DNA of 64,000 bases. It comes from an uncultured bacterium. GTDB lineage: Bacteria > Hydrogenedentota > Hydrogenedentia > Hydrogenedentales > Hydrogenedentaceae. Below are positions 24,675-34,236 of the stretch, piece by piece. The position numbers and the translations under genes are program-made. Where the stretch lies: positions 48,614 through 112,613 of the forward strand of contig CALLRP010000003.1 in NCBI GenBank assembly GCA_938014335.1, given 5' to 3'. Each line of letters starts with the position of its first letter. Positions within the stretch are counted from its first letter, which is position 1. The notes under the pieces are model-generated. The model saw nothing but the letters and a program-made list of their open reading frames with translations, was not told the DNA's origin and did no database searches.

Positions 24675-27089
24675 ATGTCGTTTTTATTAGTAAGCCTAAG
24701 CCCTTTGTATTTACTAAACACAGTGGCTACTCTACCGGATATTTATCCGGCGTATCCTATTCCATTTACAGAGGTGGAGGTTAAAGATGGCTTCTGGAAA
24801 GAGTGGATAATGCGTGTTGGAACAAAGTTTATACCCCATAATTTTGAATATTGTGAGACCGAAAAAAAAATTGATAATTTTCGTGTAACCGCAGGAGTAA
24901 AAGAAGGAAAACATATCGGTGCTTGTTTTGAGGATTCGGATGTTTATAAGGTTCTGGAAGGGACGGCATACTGGCTCGCTTTGCAAAAAGATCCTGAGAT
25001 TGAAAAGACTGCGGATGAAATTATTGATTTGATTGCAAAGGCACAACAGCCGGATGGATATTTAAATACTTATTTTACATTGGTAAAACCCGACAAACGG
25101 TGGACAGATGATACAGAACATGAAACCTATTGTGCAGGACACCTTATTGAAGCAGGTATTGCTTATGCTCAAGCCACAGGGAAATCAAAGTTATTAGATG
25201 TGGCTACAAAATTTGCCGACCATATTGTAGAAACCTTTGGGACGGGAAAGGTCGAGGAGGTTCCCCAGCATGAAGAGATTGAATTGGCACTATTCAAACT
25301 GGCTCATTATACGGGTAAAGAAAAATATGCCGATTTAGCACGATGGTTTTTAGAGCAACGCGGAAAACCGTATAAGGGTAAGTCTACCGGCAGATGGGAT
25401 TTTGTCTGTCAGGACCACAAACCGATTGTAGAGCAGGACGAAATTTTAGGGCATGCGGTTCGTGCCATGTACCTTTACTCTGCGGTAACAGACCTCGTAG
25501 CCCGAACAGGTGATACTCGCTATTCTACTGCCCTTGACCGCTTGTGGTATGACATGACGGAACGAAAAATGTATATTACGGCAGGAATTGGTGATTCGCA
25601 ACTCCGGATTGAGGGTTTCAGTCAGGCATATTATCTGCCCAATGATACGGCGTATTGCGAAACCTGTGCGTCTATCGGCGTTGTATTGTGGGCACAACGC
25701 ATGTTTTTATTGCATCGCGATGCAAAGTATGTAGATATTATCGAACGTGCTTTTTATAACACTCCTTTATCAGGACTTTCGCTGACAGCCAATGCGATTT
25801 TCTATTGCAATCGTTTAGAGGGTTCTGACCAGAGACCTCCATGGCAAAAATGTGCTTGCTGTCCAACGAATGTGGTTCGGTTTATCCCCACGATTGGTGG
25901 TTATACCTATGCATGCGAGAAGGATACACTCTACATACTTCACTATATTCCTACGAAAACACAGTTGGTTTATGCGGATGGGAAAGTGACCATCGCAAAG
26001 GATAAAAATCCATCACCCCAGAATGCCATACAGATAGAGCAAATAACGAACTATCCATGGGATGGTGAAACAAAAATCCGTATAAATACCGATAAGCCCC
26101 AAAATATTACAATTGCCCTTCGCATTCCCGATTGGGTATATCGCGGGCAGGGACCGGAACGTCTGTATCATTTTCCGGAATGTCCCGGACTGGATAAAGT
26201 GCAGGTCAAAGTGAATGGAGAGAATATCCCTGTCCAATCATTGGAAAAAGGATTTGTCAAAATCCAACGGGAATGGAAACAGAACGATGAAATCACACTT
26301 CTTTTCCCTATGGATGTCCAGCGTGTATATGCCAACGAAAAAGTAGAGGCAGATCGGGGCAGAGTAGCTATTCAAAGAGGTCCCGTGATGTTCTGTGCAG
26401 AAGATGTGGACAATGCCAATCAGGTAAGGTTTTTGTTTTTGCCTCGCATCTCCACATTTCAATCTCAATTTGAGCCAGAATTACTCAATGGTGTTGTAAC
26501 TATCCAGACCACAGGAAAACTAAAAACTACTGAAAATCCTGAGGGTGTTGACCAACCTATGAAACTTACTCCCTATTATGCATGGGCAAACCGTCAACGG
26601 GGCTACATGCGGGTGTGGATACCCGAAAATGCAGACCTTGTAAGCGTGCCAACAACAGAAACAAAAGCCCGTGTGAGTGCTTCACATTTCTGGTCAAATG
26701 ACAGTTTAAATGCCGTTAATGACCAGATAGAGCCCCAAAAATCATCGGATACAGGAATCCCTCGATTTACATGGTGGGACCACAAAGGGACTGAAGAATG
26801 GGTGCAATACACTTTTGACAAAGAATACTCTATCCAAGGTGTTCAAGTTTTCTGGTTTGATGATACAGGCTTTGGTGAATGTAGAGTACCTAAATCATGG
26901 GGACTTGTTTACCAGAAGGGCGACAAATGGCTACCCGTTCCCAAACCCACAAAATACACCAATGAAAAGAATAAATATAATGAAGTTACATTTGATACGA
27001 TTACAACCGACGCTCTTCGTCTTGTCGTTCAACTTCAACCGAATTATTCCGCCGGCATCCTCGAATGGAAAATTCTCCCAGCGGAGTAA
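24675..27089 (+). CDS. GH127 beta-L-arabinofuranosidase-like enzyme
   Basis: 804 aa with an N-terminal signal peptide. The (alpha/alpha)6 barrel starts at YPIPFTEVEVKDGFWKEW. The zinc-thiolate site of GH127 is complete: Glu329 and Cys331 in YCETCASIG, Cys395 and Cys396 in CACCPTN, the last pair including the cysteine nucleophile. A C-terminal beta-sandwich/discoidin-like module (about 675-804) may bind carbohydrate. The family removes beta-L-arabinofuranose or related sugars from plant-type glycans. The ATG at 24675 follows AAAGGAGAAG at proper distance; an in-frame ATG at 24651 lacks one. It is divergent from the DprE1 operon, sharing a 105-nt regulatory gap. Confidence 0.9.
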   Translation: MSFLLVSLSPLYLLNTVATLPDIYPAYPIPFTEVEVKDGFWKEWIMRVGTKFIPHNFEYCETEKKIDNFRVTAGVKEGKHIGACFEDSDVYKVLEGTAYWLALQKDPEIEKTADEIIDLIAKAQQPDGYLNTYFTLVKPDKRWTDDTEHETYCAGHLIEAGIAYAQATGKSKLLDVATKFADHIVETFGTGKVEEVPQHEEIELALFKLAHYTGKEKYADLARWFLEQRGKPYKGKSTGRWDFVCQDHKPIVEQDEILGHAVRAMYLYSAVTDLVARTGDTRYSTALDRLWYDMTERKMYITAGIGDSQLRIEGFSQAYYLPNDTAYCETCASIGVVLWAQRMFLLHRDAKYVDIIERAFYNTPLSGLSLTANAIFYCNRLEGSDQRPPWQKCACCPTNVVRFIPTIGGYTYACEKDTLYILHYIPTKTQLVYADGKVTIAKDKNPSPQNAIQIEQITNYPWDGETKIRINTDKPQNITIALRIPDWVYRGQGPERLYHFPECPGLDKVQVKVNGENIPVQSLEKGFVKIQREWKQNDEITLLFPMDVQRVYANEKVEADRGRVAIQRGPVMFCAEDVDNANQVRFLFLPRISTFQSQFEPELLNGVVTIQTTGKLKTTENPEGVDQPMKLTPYYAWANRQRGYMRVWIPENADLVSVPTTETKARVSASHFWSNDSLNAVNDQIEPQKSSDTGIPRFTWWDHKGTEEWVQYTFDKEYSIQGVQVFWFDDTGFGECRVPKSWGLVYQKGDKWLPVPKPTKYTNEKNKYNEVTFDTITTDALRLVVQLQPNYSAGILEWKILPAE

Positions 27090-27447
27090 TAACGACGTTG
27101 ATGATACGCGATTTTTTAAATATTCAGGGCTACTCCCAGTCGCCTCTACGATGAATATTGGGAACATATTCGCCGGCATGGATGCTTAAAGTATTGGAGA
27201 GCATCTTGCTACCCGTTATATATATCTCATTGGTATCATTCATGGCAGAAAAACGCTTTTTTTCTTGTTCTCCATGAAATTCTTTGTGGTTCTTATATTT
27301 GTGAAAAATCTTTTTTAGATAAGATTGAGTTTTTACTATATAAACCATTCGCTTGTAAGTTTTTGTATTTTTTATTTATACTATTATGTCTTTACAGGCA
27401 AATCGTATGTAGATATTAAACCTCATTTTTAATAAAAGGAAATAAAA
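27090..27447. other. Non-coding gap before the E1 gene
   Basis: 358 bp, moving from GC-richer debris to an AT-rich leader. Short open stretches on the minus strand have no ribosome site or recognisable product. No hairpin terminator, tRNA or riboswitch was seen. AAAGGAAAT precedes the next ATG. Confidence 0.4.
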
Positions 27448-29982
27448 ATGACAAAGAGAATACTTATATCTCCCGAAGAAATGCGAAAAAAAAGTGAAAT
27501 TAAAGTTAAAAGTATCCCTGTTAATCAGTATCAGCGGGACCTGAAACAGGAATTAGATGCAAATGAAGGGATAACACCTGAAGTTGCCATTCGAATATAT
27601 CGTGATATGGTGATTATCCGTGAATTTGAGACGATGTTGGATAAAATTAAGAAGTTAGGTTCATACGAAGGGATCGAATATCAGCACGCAGGTCCGGCTC
27701 ATCTTTCCATTGGGCAGGAAGGAAGTGCAGTTGGCGAATGTGTCTTCCTCCGTGTTTATGACCATATGTTTGGCAGTCATCGCAGTCATGGAGAAATCAT
27801 TGCAAAAGGTTTACGTGCAATACGAGATTTAACAGGTAATCGCCTATCCGATATTATGAAATCATACTGGGAAGGCAGGATATTACAGGTTGTAGAAAGT
27901 CATGAGCCCGATTGGTCTCCTCTGGTGGTCAAAGGCGAGAAGAATAAAGTTCTTTTGAAAACAAATGAGGAAGAGGAATTAGGTATTGACTTTTTACTTT
28001 ACGGGCTTCTGGCGGAGATTTTTGGTCGCGAATATGGCTTCAATAAGGGAATGGGGGGGTCGATGCATGCATTCTTTACACCGTTTGGTGTGTATCCTGC
28101 CAATGCCATTGTTGGAGGGAGTGCAGACATAGCCACAGGGTCTGCGTTGTATCGAAAATCGCGTAAATTACAAGGTATTACTATTGCGAATATCGGTGAT
28201 GCATCCGTGGCATGTGGTCCTGTATGGGAAGCAATGATGTTCTCTGTAATGGGACAATATAAAAATCTTTGGGATGATGAACATAAAGGGGGTTTACCTA
28301 TCATCTTTAATTTTATGGATAACTTTTATGGTATGGGTGGTCAGCCCATCGGCGAGACGGCTGGCTTTGAACGACTTGCCCGTGTGGGGGCTGGGTTAAA
28401 TCCTGAAAATATGCATTCGGAAGTGGTAGACGGTAATAATCCATTAGCCGTCGCAGATGCATATCGTCGGAAAATGCCGTTATTAGAAAGTGGGCAGGGA
28501 CCCGTCCTATTGGATGTAATATGCTATCGCCAATCGGGTCATTCCCCCAGTGACCAATCTGCCTATCGCGACCATCAAGAAATTGAAATGTGGAAAGCCG
28601 TTGACCCCATCGTTGAATTCGCTGAGAAGATTAAATCTGCAGGATTAGCAACCGAGACAGAGTTAGAAAAGGTAAAAGCATATGCACAGAAAAAGGTAAG
28701 AAAAGCCTGTCAATTAGCAACCCGTTTGGAAATTTCACCTCGTATGAAGTTGACACAGACTTCGGGTCTGGCTCATTTAATGTTCTCAAATCAGGAAGAG
28801 AAAGAATTGCCCGGACTGGAAAATCCGTCAGATGTATTAATCCCGTATGAAGAAAATCCACGATTAAAGAAGATCGAAAAGAAATCGCGTGTTGGGGTTG
28901 ATGAAAATGGCAATCCATTAAAAGCGACCCAGGCCGTAACTTTTGGCGAAGCTATTTTCGAGGCAATACTCTACCACTTCTATCATGATTCTCGTCTTAT
29001 TGCGTATGGTGAAGAAAATCGAGACTGGGGCGGTGCCTTTGCAGTATATCAAGGTTTAACGGAAGCGCTTCCTTATCATCGTCTATTTAACTCCCCCATC
29101 TCCGAAGGAGCCATCGTCGGCACAGCAGTAGGTGTAGCCATGGAAGGAGGAAAACCCTTAGTAGAATTGATGTATTGCGATTTTATGGGTCGTGCAGGGG
29201 ATGAAGTTTTTAATCAATTACCTAAGTGGCAAGCGATGTCTGCTGGGGAACTAAAAATGCCCGTAGTTCTTCGTGTATCTGTTGGTGCTAAATATGGAGC
29301 ACAACACTCGCAGGATTGGACTGCTCTGTGTGCACATGTGCCGGGCTTAAAAGTAGTTTTTCCCGCTACACCGTATTCTGCTAAAGGACTTATTGCATCG
29401 GCGTTAAGTGGCAGTGACCCCGTGATTTTCTTCGAAAGTCAGCGACTCTATAATCAAGTAGAAATTTTCCATAAACAAGGGGTTCCAAAGGAATATTATC
29501 GTTTACCCATTGGTGAGCCGGAAATTATAAAAGAAGGTAAAGACCTGACGATATTTACCTTCGGTGCAACGCTATATCGTGCATGGGAGGCAGTAAAGCG
29601 TTTCGAAAAGGAATATGGTATCAGCGTGGAATTGATTGACGGTCAAACGCTTGTGCCTATCAACTATGAACCTATCGTTGAATCTATCAAGAAGACGGGG
29701 AAACTTATCCTTGCAAGTGATGCCTGCGAACGCGGTAGTTATTTGCATACCGTAGCAGGACAATTGAGCCAAATTGCATTTGATTATCTGGATGCTCCTA
29801 TCTGTGTGATTGGCTCTCCCAACTGGATTGTCCCCCCCGCGGAATTAGAAGAAAGTTATTTTCCACAACCATTTAGTTTCCTGGACGCTTATCATCAACA
29901 AATCAAACCCCTCCCCGGTTATACGCCCCAAACTTACCGTACCTCAGAAATGTTTATCCAATTAAACCGAAAAGGGGTTTAA
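27448..29982 (+). CDS. Fused E1 alpha-beta of a 2-oxoacid dehydrogenase, atypical
   Basis: 844 aa thiamine-diphosphate enzyme. The alpha part (about 40-430) has the usual AGPAHLSIGQEG, MFGSHRSHG, GFNKGMGGSMHAF and the cofactor motif GDASVACGPVWEA to NFMDNFYGMGG, with GDA in place of GDG. The beta part (about 490-840) has GEENRDWGGAF, NSPISEGAIVGTAVG and the C-terminal transketolase domain. E1 decarboxylates pyruvate or branched-chain 2-oxoacids for an E2-E3 complex, neither of which is encoded nearby. Residues 125-185 form an insertion between SHRSHG and the GRxxGxxxGxGGSMH motif not present in standard E1. The next gene follows 28 nt downstream. Confidence 0.85.
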   Translation: MTKRILISPEEMRKKSEIKVKSIPVNQYQRDLKQELDANEGITPEVAIRIYRDMVIIREFETMLDKIKKLGSYEGIEYQHAGPAHLSIGQEGSAVGECVFLRVYDHMFGSHRSHGEIIAKGLRAIRDLTGNRLSDIMKSYWEGRILQVVESHEPDWSPLVVKGEKNKVLLKTNEEEELGIDFLLYGLLAEIFGREYGFNKGMGGSMHAFFTPFGVYPANAIVGGSADIATGSALYRKSRKLQGITIANIGDASVACGPVWEAMMFSVMGQYKNLWDDEHKGGLPIIFNFMDNFYGMGGQPIGETAGFERLARVGAGLNPENMHSEVVDGNNPLAVADAYRRKMPLLESGQGPVLLDVICYRQSGHSPSDQSAYRDHQEIEMWKAVDPIVEFAEKIKSAGLATETELEKVKAYAQKKVRKACQLATRLEISPRMKLTQTSGLAHLMFSNQEEKELPGLENPSDVLIPYEENPRLKKIEKKSRVGVDENGNPLKATQAVTFGEAIFEAILYHFYHDSRLIAYGEENRDWGGAFAVYQGLTEALPYHRLFNSPISEGAIVGTAVGVAMEGGKPLVELMYCDFMGRAGDEVFNQLPKWQAMSAGELKMPVVLRVSVGAKYGAQHSQDWTALCAHVPGLKVVFPATPYSAKGLIASALSGSDPVIFFESQRLYNQVEIFHKQGVPKEYYRLPIGEPEIIKEGKDLTIFTFGATLYRAWEAVKRFEKEYGISVELIDGQTLVPINYEPIVESIKKTGKLILASDACERGSYLHTVAGQLSQIAFDYLDAPICVIGSPNWIVPPAELEESYFPQPFSFLDAYHQQIKPLPGYTPQTYRTSEMFIQLNRKGV

Positions 29983-30009
29983 TTAAACCTTGTGAAAAGA
30001 TAGAAACCA

Positions 30010-31740
30010 ATGTTACGAATTCTATTAAAAATTTTAAAGTGGGCAGGCATTGCGCTGGTCGTACTTTTGATATTCATCTGGGTATGGTTTATCTTGCCTT
30101 TCTGGGGCATTTATCCGTTAAATTTTCATCGCTACACTGAAAGGACAAAAATTCCTTCATGGGTTTTAGAATGCTGGGTATGGGAAGATGACTATAATAC
30201 TGCCGATTTCACATTAGAACTTGTGAATGGTTATATCGAGCATGATTTCCCTGTTCGCACTGTTCTGATTGATAGTCCCTGGTCACTTCGTTATAACGAT
30301 TTTACGGTGGATGAAGAGCGGTTCCCCAACTCAAAGGAATTCTTCAAATACTTTGAAGATAATAATATTCGGGTGGTCCTCTGGATGACCTGCATGGTTA
30401 ACAGTGAAAATCCTGATACTGCGATTAAAGACGCTAATGATTTTTACCAGGAAGCAAAAAATAAGGGATATTTATTAGGGAAGGGACTTCAAGTTAAATG
30501 GTGGAAAGGAAAAGGTGGATTTATTGATTATACCAATCCCCAGGCAAAACAATGGTGGCAATCCCTGCAAAGGCAGGTCTTAAATTTAGGTATAGATGGG
30601 TGGAAATTAGACGGTTCTGCTACTTTACTACGTAGCTCACTTGGACCTCTCCCTTTGCTATATATCCGTAGTTATAAAGGAATCATCACAACTCGTAAGT
30701 ATATGGATTACTACTATCGTGAAGAACTGAACTATGGTAGAACAATAAACCCCGAATTTGCCACATTAGCTCGCTCGATTGATTCCCCAACTCCATGGGC
30801 ACATCCCGAAGGCTTTGCTCCTTTAGATGCTTCAACCGTAAACTGGGTCGGAGATAATAAACATGAATGGGATTACGAAAAACGCGGTTTAGAACGGGCT
30901 ATCTCTTGTATCCTCCGAAGTGCCCAATTAGGATACTGTGTTATTGGGTCTGATATTGCCGGCTATCACGGGACGGAGCCCATCCCTGCGGATTTGTATA
31001 TTCGTTGGACACAATTCTCAACCTTCTGCGGATTATTCCTAAATGGCGGACACGGCGAACGGAGAATGTGGAAACGCTCCGAATTAGAATTTGATATTGT
31101 TCGCAAATATTCATGGTTACATACCGAGTTACTACCCTACATGTATAGTTATGTAGAACAATGGTCAGAAGGGGGGAAACCTCTAATGCGACCTATGAAG
31201 GAAGGTAAATATCAATATATGTTTGGTGATTATCTGTTGATAGCTCCCATTTACCAAAAAATGAGCACTCGAACAGTTGTCCTGCCCAAAGGGAAATGGA
31301 GATGGTGGTTTAACGATACACAGGTTATTGATGGCGGACAAACCATAACAAACACATACGAAATAGATACATATCCCGTTTTCATCAAGGAAGGGGCAAT
31401 CATACCTATGTATATTAGCCGACCCTATACAGGTATCGGCGACAAAGACTGGGAAGGATATTTAGTCCTCAATATTTACCCCGAAGGGAATACTTCCTTT
31501 ACAGTTTATTATCCAGATTATTCCGGCGAAATGAGTGTGAAAGTCTCCACAGAAAAGGGCTTGACAATAGAAATGGACGGTATTCGAAAACCTCATCTCC
31601 TTCGTATTTTCTATCCCCAAAAACCCACTGAAATTCTAAAAGACAACCAACCCCTCCACGATTTTACCTATCAGCCCGAAAATCAACGACTGATTATCAA
31701 ATCTTCTGACACTACCACAAAAAAATATACCATAAAATAA
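30010..31740 (+). CDS. Membrane-anchored GH31 family glycoside hydrolase
   Basis: 576 aa. The N-terminus is a membrane helix (about 5-33) without a clear cleavage site, so the enzyme is probably anchored in the inner membrane and faces the periplasm. The barrel carries the GH31 nucleophile Asp201 in GIDGWKLDGSA and a candidate acid/base Asp282 in VNWVGDN, followed by VIGSDIAGYHG. A C-terminal beta-sandwich ends the protein. GH31 includes alpha-glucosidases, alpha-xylosidases and sulfoquinovosidases; the usual N-terminal beta domain is largely missing, so substrate is uncertain. It probably shares a transcript with the E1 gene. Confidence 0.88.
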   Translation: MLRILLKILKWAGIALVVLLIFIWVWFILPFWGIYPLNFHRYTERTKIPSWVLECWVWEDDYNTADFTLELVNGYIEHDFPVRTVLIDSPWSLRYNDFTVDEERFPNSKEFFKYFEDNNIRVVLWMTCMVNSENPDTAIKDANDFYQEAKNKGYLLGKGLQVKWWKGKGGFIDYTNPQAKQWWQSLQRQVLNLGIDGWKLDGSATLLRSSLGPLPLLYIRSYKGIITTRKYMDYYYREELNYGRTINPEFATLARSIDSPTPWAHPEGFAPLDASTVNWVGDNKHEWDYEKRGLERAISCILRSAQLGYCVIGSDIAGYHGTEPIPADLYIRWTQFSTFCGLFLNGGHGERRMWKRSELEFDIVRKYSWLHTELLPYMYSYVEQWSEGGKPLMRPMKEGKYQYMFGDYLLIAPIYQKMSTRTVVLPKGKWRWWFNDTQVIDGGQTITNTYEIDTYPVFIKEGAIIPMYISRPYTGIGDKDWEGYLVLNIYPEGNTSFTVYYPDYSGEMSVKVSTEKGLTIEMDGIRKPHLLRIFYPQKPTEILKDNQPLHDFTYQPENQRLIIKSSDTTTKKYTIK

Positions 31741-32128
31741 AGTTTGTATCTTAAATAATAAAAAAACACTATAAGAGCATTATTTGCCATAGAGTTCGCT
31801 AAGCGTTTTTAACCGTGAATAATGTGAATGAAGCAATGCTATCATTCTGTCGACGGAAATAGTAGCACAGTCATCTAACCTGTGGATTAGGTATCGTTAC
31901 TATCTTGCTGAAAGGGAAAATAACGCCTGTATCATGCTGAGCGGAAAAGGAAAAAGAAGGTTTGGAAGCTACCCCTACTGATAAGGGATTTATTCAGACA
32001 TTTCGTTTCATTTTATAAATAAATATTAAAAGAGATTTTTAGGTATAGGAGAGTGTAAAATGTATTATCTATCGCGTAAATTTTGTGAAAAGTTTTATTA
32101 AACATAATAACGGAAAAGGAATGGGAAT
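31741..32128. other. Non-coding gap before nikR
   Basis: 388 bp with no open frame worth calling. A weak imperfect inverted repeat around CTAACC...GATTAG at about 31876-31891 is too short to name. No riboswitch or tRNA was recognised. Confidence 0.35.
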
Positions 32129-32545
32129 ATGGCGGGAGTTGTTCGATTAAGTTTTTCTATTGAAAAATCGCTCTGGGAGAAGATGCAGAATCTTGTTTCG
32201 CGGGAAGGATATGCGAACCGTTCTGAGTTTATACGAGATCTTATCCGCGATAAGTTGGTGGAAAGGCAATGGGAGGAGAATGAGGAAGCAATAGGCACGA
32301 TTACTTTTGTGTATAACCATCACATCCCTAAATTGAATGATAGGATTTTGAATGTACAGCATAAATACCTCAATGTTATTTTGACTTCAACGCATATTCA
32401 TTTGGACCATCAATTGTGTGCGGAAACTATCTTAGTGAGAGGGAGAGCCCATAAAATACAAGAGTTGTGTTCTGCCCTTCGTAAGCTGAAGGGGGTTCTG
32501 CATGCGAGTATTTCTATTAGTTCTACGGGTAGAAACCTTATTTAA
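32129..32545 (+). CDS. nikR: Nickel-responsive regulator
   Basis: 138 aa. An N-terminal ribbon-helix-helix (VVRLSFSIEKSLWEKMQNLVSREGYANRSEFIRDLIRD) binds DNA and a C-terminal ACT-like domain binds nickel. The four nickel ligands are present at the exact NikR spacing: H78, H89, H91 and C97 (NVQHKY, THIHLDHQLC). It represses nickel uptake genes when nickel is plentiful. No nickel transporter lies in the window, so its targets are elsewhere. AAAAGGAATGGG precedes the ATG. Confidence 0.95.
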   Translation: MAGVVRLSFSIEKSLWEKMQNLVSREGYANRSEFIRDLIRDKLVERQWEENEEAIGTITFVYNHHIPKLNDRILNVQHKYLNVILTSTHIHLDHQLCAETILVRGRAHKIQELCSALRKLKGVLHASISISSTGRNLI

Positions 32546-32700
32546 GAAAATTGGTGATAAAGTTATCTTCGTTTATGTCTATATGACTTGGGAATCGATG
32601 TGGATGGGATGATTTATTGTATTGTTATAAATGGTTTTGTGCGTGATATACTTAATAAAAAAAGATATTTGAAATAAATCATAAGGAGAAGGATATTATT

Positions 32701-33222
32701 ATGAAATATTGGGTTATATTTCTTTCAGGAATTTTGCTTGTTTTATCTTCGTGTCAATCGGGACCTGAGGGAGGAGTTGTCAACAAGGTTCTTTCCGACT
32801 TTGGATTGCGTGAGAAACCGGAGGGATATGTGAGTGAAACGGACAAAGTATTTCAGCGGTTGGGTGAAATTGGGGCTACGGAAATGCAGAGGCTGAATCT
32901 TGAGAATCGTCATGGTGAGGTTAAGTTTGAGCAAAAGGGGGCACGGGGTGAATATTATAAGGAGGTAAAGGTATATACGCAGTATTATCCGATAGATGCA
33001 AAACCTGTTAGTCATTCGGGTGAAAGTGGGCAGTCCTATACCGCTACAATTGAGTATGCATATAGTATTTATCGTAGCGCTTCTAAACCCACGCGAGCAG
33101 AAGCACAGGAATCGACAGCGGATATTCCTGTTGGGATTGAAGGAAAGGAGACTTATCGATATTCATTGGGTCCGGCGGGTGTGTGGAACGGGGAAAAAGG
33201 GCAGAAAGTTAAAAGTAATTAA
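32701..33222 (+). CDS. Lipoprotein of unknown function
   Basis: 173 aa. Signal peptide with lipobox LSSC (Cys18), so it is lipid-modified at the membrane. The mature part is polar and contains repeated Tyr-rich short strands (EYYKEVKVYTQYYP, TATIEYAYSIYRSA). No domain was recognised. AAGGAGAAGG precedes the ATG. It ends 8 nt from the convergent purU gene with no terminator visible between them. Confidence 0.8.
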   Translation: MKYWVIFLSGILLVLSSCQSGPEGGVVNKVLSDFGLREKPEGYVSETDKVFQRLGEIGATEMQRLNLENRHGEVKFEQKGARGEYYKEVKVYTQYYPIDAKPVSHSGESGQSYTATIEYAYSIYRSASKPTRAEAQESTADIPVGIEGKETYRYSLGPAGVWNGEKGQKVKSN

Positions 33223-33229
33223 TATGTTT

Positions 33230-34090
33230 CTATTCAAAAATAATGGTTCTTCTTCGATAGACCATAATACGGTCGTCTGCATGGGCTTTAACCGCTTCGG
33301 ATAATACTTTTTTCTCGATGTCTCTACCCATGGCAATTAAGTCTTCAACGCTATGGGTATGGTTCACATGGATACATTCTTGATAGATAATCGGACCTTC
33401 GTCCAAGTCTTCGGTAACATAGTGGCTTGTTGCACCAATGAGTTTTACTCCGCGTTCATATGCCTGATGATAGGGTTTGGCTCCTACAAATGCCGGAAGG
33501 AAACTATGATGGACATTGATAATGTTGTTGCGGTACTCATTCACAAAATCGGAACTTAATATCTGCATGTATCGGGCTAATACTACGAAATCAATATAAT
33601 GGTGTTTGAATAATTCGAGGGTTTGTTGCTCTGCCTGGGGTTTGGTTTCGGGTTTAACGGGAATATAAAAGAAAGGTATGGAGAAGTTTTCTGCCACCTG
33701 TTCTAAATCGGGATGGTTACTTACAACTAAAGAAATGTCTGCGTTAATTTCACCATATTTGTGTTTTAAGAATAAGTCATAAAGGCAATGATCGTATTTG
33801 GAGACCATAATAGCCATTTTTTTTCGTTCATCTCCGAATGAAATTGAGGTTTCCATTTTGAACTGTCCTGCTAATTCTGATAATTCTTTATGGAACTGGG
33901 CTTTGGTAACGTTCATACTGGAACAATCGAAATGAACACGCATAAAGAAGCGATTATCTATTTCTTCTTTATGTTGCTGGGCATGAATAATATTTCCTCC
34001 TCGTTCGAAGATGAATCGTGCAACATTGTAAACAATACCGGGAACGTCGGGACAGTGTAATCGTAATATAGCGGTTTTACTATTTTTCAT
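33230..34090 (-). CDS. purU: Formyltetrahydrofolate deformylase
   Basis: 286 aa. It hydrolyses 10-formyl-THF to formate and THF, supplying formate to PurT and balancing one-carbon pools. An ACT domain comes first (LRLHCPDVPGIVYNVARFIFERGGNI), then the formyltransferase domain with ISLVVSNHPDLE, the active-site block NVHHSFLPAFVGAKPYHQAYERGVKLIGATSHYV and DEGPIIYQ. Catalytic Asn, His and Asp positions look intact. The ATG at 34090 is chosen over a TTG two codons upstream because it follows AAAGGA. Confidence 0.95.
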   Translation of the reverse strand: MKNSKTAILRLHCPDVPGIVYNVARFIFERGGNIIHAQQHKEEIDNRFFMRVHFDCSSMNVTKAQFHKELSELAGQFKMETSISFGDERKKMAIMVSKYDHCLYDLFLKHKYGEINADISLVVSNHPDLEQVAENFSIPFFYIPVKPETKPQAEQQTLELFKHHYIDFVVLARYMQILSSDFVNEYRNNIINVHHSFLPAFVGAKPYHQAYERGVKLIGATSHYVTEDLDEGPIIYQECIHVNHTHSVEDLIAMGRDIEKKVLSEAVKAHADDRIMVYRRRTIIFE

Positions 34091-34236
34091 TTGCAAGTTC
34101 CTTTTATAATAATAACACTTTGAACATTATAATAATTTTGAACAAGTGTACATAAATGGTAGCGAATTATGTTTATTTGTGTTTTATCCTTATGGGGTAT
34201 AGTAATTATAGTCCACCTATTTCTCATGGGACTACT

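Noticed and set aside
27130..27348. Minus-strand open frame in the gap before E1
   Set aside because: No ribosome site or recognisable product; the text looks like random open sequence.
31741..32128. Possible riboswitch before nikR
   Set aside because: Only short imperfect inverted repeats; no match to the secondary structure of a known class could be drawn.
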